NCBI GenBank assembly: GCA_002104895.1
Contig: MCFG01000374.1
Span: 1-42,500 of the forward strand
Reading direction: 5' to 3'
Length of the DNA stretch: 42,500 nt
From: Anaeromyces robustus
Taxonomy: Eukaryota > Neocallimastigomycota > Neocallimastigomycetes > Neocallimastigales > Neocallimastigaceae
Every line of letters starts with the position of its first letter. Position 1 is the first letter of the stretch. This document shows, in pieces, positions 36,344 through 42,500 of this stretch. Below the pieces are notes generated by a model that did no database searches, was not told the origin of the DNA, and was given only the letters and a program-made list of their open reading frames with translations. The translations under genes and the position numbers were made by a program.

Positions 36344-39115
36344 TAGATACATTAATAATTATAATTTTATTATTAAATATAAATATATTTTATTTTTTTT
36401 TATTATTTATTTATTTCTTATTTACCTATCTTGATCCTCAATTTGATTTAAAAATATTTTAATAATATCATCTAAATTTTCATTGGCAACTTCATCTCTT
36501 TTTAAAATCATATGTCTTAATTGAGTCATACCATGAGCACGTACAGGTAATAATTCATCAGCCATATCTTTCATTGCTTGTCTAAATTGTTCTTCTGAAT
36601 CCTTACGTTGTTTAGTCACTTTTATAATTATAATTATATAAATTAATAAATAAAAATAATTAAATGAAATTGAATAAAAATGAATAAAAATGAATAAAAA
36701 AAAATTGATAAATACCTGTCTTTCCATTATTTAAACTAGAATTAATTTTTTTCTGAGCAATAATCATAGTTCTTAAATCTTTTGAAACTTCTCTTATTTC
36801 TTTAACTTCATGTGTATTTAAGGTTTGTAAAATAGCCATAATTTCATCTAAAATTTCAGGGTTATTTAAAGTTGGACATTCTAAATTTTATTATATTATA
36901 AATATAATTATTAATATATAATAACAAGATAAATGACAATAAACAATTAAACAATTAATTTTTATTCAATTTGATTATAGCATATATTAATATATAAATA
37001 TAATATATAAATTAATATATTACCTGATAATGTAGTTTCTAACAAACTTAATGCAATAGTTAATGATTCAATATCATTTTCTTCACCAACTAACATACTT
37101 TTTACAAAACTTAAAATATCATCAGGTTTTTTAATAATTGAATGACCTATTTTTTCAATAATTTTCATAATGATTTGAATGGTTGTCATAATTCTTTTTT
37201 GTATAATTTAAATTTAATATATATATATATAATAATTATATATTAATTATTATTAATTAATATTCTTATTCTTATTGTTTTTTTTCCTAATATATTTCAT
37301 TATTAATTTTTCATTAATTATTGTTACAATATAAAAAATACTAAATTAAAATTGATTACCTCATATTTTCATTTGTTGAAGAATCTTTATCAATATCTTC
37401 ACGATTATATTTCCATTCAAATAAGAGTTGTAAGAATAAATTACTAATCAAATCAGCATTATCTATCAACTTTAAGAAATCAACATATATATCTGGATTT
37501 ATAGAAATTTTTATACTATAATAATATCAATTTTGTTTTTTTTTTTTTTAATAAATATAATTATATAATTAAATTTTATAAATATGAGATTAATATATAT
37601 AATTATTATAATATGATCATAAATTTAACAAATATATTAATATGATATCAAAATAATATAATATTATAATAAAATAAATATAAAATATATATTTACTTTT
37701 TATCGTCAATAAATTTTAAAACAATACCACCAGTTGGACCTGGTCCAAACATTTTATCTTGTAATGTATTTTCATAATAATATAACAAAGTTTTTAAAAT
37801 CGTAATAGAATGTTCATGTTTTACAATTCTAAAGTAAATAGATAAAATATCATATACATCTGTCTTCAAATTTGAACTATTTTTACTAGCTAATTCATAA
37901 ATAAAATATAATGGTATCACAGCTATTTAAAAAAAAAATAAAATAATTAAAAATAATTAAAATAAATAAAAAATACAACATATAATAACAAAACCAATAA
38001 TAAAACAATAATAATAATAATGATTATTATTATTATTAAATACTATATATATATACCTGCAGAAAGCATATTCATTAATTCAACACATGGTTCATTACCA
38101 ATCAATAATAAATGAATTGAAATAATTGATTTTTTAATATCATCTTCTGTTTTAATAACATTACTATCAAGATCTTCTGGACTATATATATATGTATATA
38201 TAATGATATAATAATTGCACATAGAGTATTATTACAAAATAAAATAAAAATATATAAAATAATATTAAATTAATAAAAATAAAATATATATAAAAAAAAA
38301 ATAATTATAATAATAATAATATTCTCCTAATTATAAATTGATATATTACTCTTCTGAAATTTGTTTATTTATTTGTTCTTTAATATCAATACTTGAAAAT
38401 TTTGTTAAAGGTTCAATGATAGGATCAATTAAATATTTTTTAATAAATGATGGATATTTTTGAATTAATTTTATTGATATAAATGCTGTAGCTTTAACAA
38501 TTGATGGATGAATACTGCTTTCATTCACAAAAATTTCTATAATTTGATTACTTATGATAGAACAATAATCCTTTATAAAAAAATAAATAAATAAATAAAA
38601 TTGTTATTATAAAGAAAAAAATGCATATTATTATAAACGATAATTTATAACATAAAAAAATATTTTTATATTAATTTATCTTTAATAAAATATAATTTTT
38701 ATCAATTTATATATATATAAATATACCTCAACAGAATTAGCTTGCCATGGTACAGTAGTAACAAGTTTTGCCATTTTTTCTAGTGCATTAATACTTGGTA
38801 ATTCTTTGAAAAAAAAAAAAAAAGCATGAATAAATTGATATAATTTTTATAAATATAAAATATCACAATTTTTATTATATCTTATAATATTTATATTGAT
38901 CAATTAAATGATTAATTGATTAAATTATATACTAACCATCCTCAGTAGAATTTGGTTGAATCATAAATTCTAATAATTTTCTCATACCATTATTTCTTAA
39001 TAAAGTTTTTGATAAATATCTTCCACAAATTACTTTTAACCAAATTGGAGATTGGTTAATATTAGAACCTAAAAGTAATGTTAAAGCTTGAATTGAATAA
39101 TATGGATCAATTCTA

Positions 39116-39153
<38 letters not shown>

Positions 39154-39358
39154 TGATGATGATGATGATGACGATAATAAGGAGAATGATAATAATAATA
39201 ATGATAATTATAATGATAATAATGATGATGATGATTAATTAATTAAAAATTAAAATTAATAATTAATAATTATTTAATAATAATAATAAAATTTTACTAA
39301 TAACAAATATATGACTATACTAATAGTAATAATAATAAAAATAATAATATTTATTATT

Positions 39359-39395
<37 letters not shown>

Positions 39396-40872
39396 AAAAA
39401 TTAATAATATATGATAATTACTTTAAATATATATCATTAAACATTGCAATACTTTTTTCTTTATATATAATACGATCATCTTTTTGATTGATAGAAAGTT
39501 GTTCTATTGATGAAGCTAAATTAGCAGGGGTTATAGGTTTGTTTGAATTCATAGATAATTGAGATTGTAAATTTTGAGGTGAATTTTGTTGTAATTTTTT
39601 CTTATTATTTAGTGGTTTTCCAATAGGACAATAACCTAATTGTAATAATCCTGAATATAAATCGGGTATATATTTTTGTAATATAATAGATTGAATGGTT
39701 GTTGCATTAATATAATCTGTAAAACCATCTAAGATATCATAAAAACATTGACATATAATAAATATTTTTTTCCAATCCTTTTCTTGACTTGTATTAATAA
39801 TTTCTTCTATTAATTATATAAATATATGAATATATATATGATATATATAATGATATTAATAATAAATATTTTAAATAATTATTGAAAAAATTCCTCAATA
39901 ATTATTATTACTAAAAAAAAAAGTATAAATATATTATATATACCTTGATTTTTTAATATTTTTGAATTAACTCTTTTTCCTAATGAAATTCCAACACCTT
40001 TCATTAAAGATGGATACAAGCCCCAACAAATAATTGTTTCAATTAACATATGAACATTTTTTAAATCTTTTACACCAAATATTTCACTTTCTAATTTATC
40101 TATTAAAATTTATTAATTATTAATTATTAATTATTAATTATTAATTATTGAAATTTAAAAAAAAAAAAAAATGTAATAATGATAATAATTAGATATATAT
40201 TATATATATATAATATTTATATATTAACCTTTATGGTATCGTTCATAAAAACTTTTATGAATTAAATATAAAACTTCTAAACCATATTTAACATATATCC
40301 AATAGCAACTGGTATCTTTAGCTTCTAATTCAGATGTAAACATTTGACCTTCAAAAGTTTCATTTATTTTATTATCTTCTCTATATTTTAATAATGCATT
40401 AATTCTATCTTGTAATTTTGTTGTTAAATCTCTTTTATCATTTTTATCTTTTTCTTTAAAAAATTAAACATTTTTAAAAATGCATATCAAATAATTAATA
40501 TATTACATGTTGAATTTAGTTTTTATATGTTTTTAAATAAAAAATATTTCATATGTTGAGATGAAAATTCCATTGTAAAATGATATTATAAAAAGAAAAT
40601 TATTGAAATAAAATGTATATTAAATAATAATTTTTTATAATTGAACAATATATCAAATTAAAAATATATGTATTAATTATTCATTAAAAAATATATAAAG
40701 AATTAGTTTAAATATATATATATAGTATATGTATATTATATATTTTATGAAAAATAAAATATAAATCAGTAATAAATAAATAAATAAAATAAAAAAAACC
40801 TTCTGTTAAACCCAGAATAACATTTAATTGGCTAATAGCCAAATCAATTTTAAGATCCAAATTTTTTGTCAT
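35388..40872 (-). CDS. TANGO6: HEAT-repeat protein of the TANGO6/Rtp1 family
   Basis: The family includes yeast Rtp1, linked to nuclear import of RNA polymerase II, and metazoan TANGO6, linked to secretion/Golgi organisation. Sixteen exons, 5' to 3': 40872..40800, 40453..40229, 40099..39944, 39806..39422, 39112..38937, 38803..38727, 38570..38350, 38181..38057, 37922..37697, 37515..37360, 37193..37024, 36880..36716, 36618..36426, 36267..36071, 35897..35709, 35602..35388; 982 residues, all phases consistent. The body is alpha-helical repeats. C1-type block: MADELLPVRAHGMTQLRHMI (about 735-755) followed by DQDSFIYLNAVKGLSAL. C2-type block: VSLLRGLG (about 916-923), then the helix RYNARVGLDDLHTIIKLTLF. 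Length is near the human protein. No membrane segment or signal peptide is obvious. Introns after exons 1, 2 and 5 have GTT donors. Family call fairly sure; cellular role in this fungus inferred. Confidence 0.88.
36308..36341. repeat. Poly-A tract in a TANGO6 intron
   Basis: About 33 consecutive A residues on the plus strand (poly-T in the transcript), within the intron between exons 13 and 14. Confidence 0.9.
39115..39235. repeat. (AAT)/(GAT) microsatellite in a TANGO6 intron
   Basis: AAT units pass into GAT units and back, over about 120 bp, immediately beside the acceptor of exon 5 (acceptor at 39113-39114). This is another intron whose 3' end is mostly repeat. Confidence 0.85.
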
Positions 40873-42222
40873 TTTCAAATTTATATGTATATATAAATAA
40901 TTTATACTTCAAGAAACTTTTATTTTTATATTTATTTATTTTTTTTTATTAATAAAAAAAGGATAAAATAGATAAACCTGGTCTGAATCTATTATATATA
41001 ACATATATTATATAATTATAAAAAAAAAAAAAAAATGAAACAATTATTTAAAATTAATAATTTTTGCAATAATAATACATATATAATAAGATTTATAAAT
41101 AAACATTTCAACACTTTTTATTAAATATTATCATATGTATTATTTATAAATTTTTAAATTAATACACTTCATCTTTTTTTTTACACTTTATTTAAAAGAC
41201 TATTTAATGATTTTATCCTATTAGATTTTAATATATCAAATTACATACTTTAATTATTATCAAATTACAATTTCTAAATTTAATGAAATTTAATATATTA
41301 AGAATTAATACTTGGATTAATTAACATAAATATTATACTTTTTCTACTTAAAAAAAACTTTAAAATAAAAAATAATAATGCATATTTAAAAATAATTATA
41401 AATACTTTATATTAATAAATTTTATTTTAAATGTAAAAATTTTAAATACATGTTATTTTAATTTTCTATTAATTACTGAATGATTATATATTTTAAAATA
41501 AACCCATTAATATAATTTTAATTTAATAACATAAATATATTATATATAAACATAATATTTATAAATAAAATAATTTTATTTTACTTTTTTTTTACTTTAT
41601 TATTAAATAATTTTTTTTAATTATTGAATAATTGAAAATTGCTACTCCAATGAATTTTTTCTTTTTTTTTCTTTTCTATTTTATATTTCTTTAAAAAAAA
41701 AACGATATTAAAACTTTTATAAAAATTAATAAAAATTTTAAAATTTTTAAGTTACACAAAAAATGTGATTTTAATTGTTAAAAATTCCAATCAAAATATT
41801 ATAATCTTTTTTTTTTTTTTTTTAATAAAAAATATTAATATTTCAATTCTATACTCTATACCAACATATATCACAGTTGAAAGGAGTTATTCTTTTTTTA
41901 GTATAACTTTTTTATTTTTATATAGTATAAAAGGTATTGATAATAATATAATTACCTTGAAATATAAATTTAAATGTATTAAATATATATATATATGTAA
42001 ATTATAATTTTAGTTAAATTATTTACTAATCCATTTATATTGATTATATTTAATATTACAATTAAAAATCTTTATAATAATTAATTAAAAAAATTATTTG
42101 TTTTAAAAATATTTATATATATAATATAAAAAACATTTGAATAAATCCATAAAACTTTTTTTTTCATAATACATATTTAAATAATATATCTATATATTAA
42201 TATATATATAATAGAATATTAA
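40873..42222. other. Divergent intergenic region between TANGO6 and the right-edge gene
   Basis: This is A/T spacer containing promoters of both outward-facing genes. I see poly-A/T tracts (about 41020-41034 and 41806-41822) and no convincing gene. An 80-codon open frame at 41765-42007 starts with GTG and is dominated by I, F, N, Y and K. Confidence 0.6.
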
Positions 42223-42314
42223 ATGGCCAGGAAAAGAAAGAGAAATAATAATAATAAAAGTTTTCCTGTTACTGAGGAAGATGAATACATTGCTTTTGAT
42301 GAAAACAAGAGAAA
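42223..42314 (+). CDS. First exon of an unidentified gene (continues beyond the window)
   Basis: An ATG at 42223 opens a frame of exon-like composition that begins MARKRKRNNNNKSF and continues with an acidic stretch (TEEDEYIAFDE). It reaches a GTAACT donor-like site at 42315; without splicing it would stop one codon later. The basic start (RKRKR) suggests a nuclear or nucleolar protein, but nothing identifies the family. Downstream to 42500 is A/T intron-like sequence. The alternative is a 31-residue standalone ORF, which is less likely. Confidence 0.5.
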
Positions 42315-42500
42315 GTAACTTTACACAATACATAATTTATTTATAATTATATTAACTATTTATGCATTTTTAATATTATTAATTGTATAAATAATTGTTT
42401 TTTAAGAAAAAAAAAATAAAAATTACTAATTTATTAAATCATACTTTATTAATATATATAATAATTGTTAAATTACAAAAAAAAAAAAAAAAATTCAAAA

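Noticed and set aside
41765-42007. 80-codon plus-strand frame
   Set aside because: GTG start, low complexity, no recognisable motif.

Overview
The window looks like nuclear DNA of an anaerobic gut fungus (Neocallimastigomycota: the Piromyces/Neocallimastix/Anaeromyces group). Three things point there. Intergenic and intron DNA is almost pure A/T with long ATT and TTTA arrays. The genes are split by many short GT...AG introns. One secreted protein ends in the cysteine-rich CBM10-type dockerin repeats typical of fungal cellulosomes. The assignment is an inference; no rRNA or other marker is present.

Layout, left to right. 1-2850 (+): 3' part of a DEAH-box spliceosomal helicase, Prp43/DHX15, cut by the left edge. 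4058-7217 (-): nine-exon serine hydroxymethyltransferase with a basic N-terminal extension that looks like an organelle presequence, probably hydrogenosomal. 9642-10516 (-): four-exon LSM1. 11597-14211 (+): seven-exon gene of 573 codons, unrecognised with certainty but with weak collinear resemblance to NELF-A. 17426-19872 (+): four-exon mannose-6-phosphate isomerase. 21346-29043 (-): 17-exon DNA2 helicase/nuclease with a very long Asn-rich N-terminus. 31320-34286 (+): five-exon secreted protein with three tandem beta-rich modules and three dockerin-like repeats. 35388-40872 (-): 16-exon HEAT-repeat protein of the TANGO6/Rtp1 family. 42223-right edge (+): first exon of an unidentified gene.

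I assembled the exons by hand from reading frame, GT/AG sites and family similarity. Every junction in the listed models keeps the frame and each complete model ends at a stop, which is the main support for them. The genes do not form a pathway: most are housekeeping (splicing, mRNA decay, transcription, DNA replication, one-carbon metabolism, sugar-nucleotide supply). The dockerin protein is the lineage-specific part and belongs with extracellular plant-wall degradation. MPI could indirectly supply mannose for glycosylating such secreted proteins.

The most unusual items are: the three-module dockerin protein with no visible enzyme domain; a relatively GC-rich remnant just upstream of it, on the opposite strand, that may derive from a related gene; a possible NELF-A, a subunit generally regarded as absent from yeasts; the likely organelle-targeted SHMT; and a heptad minisatellite inside DNA2.
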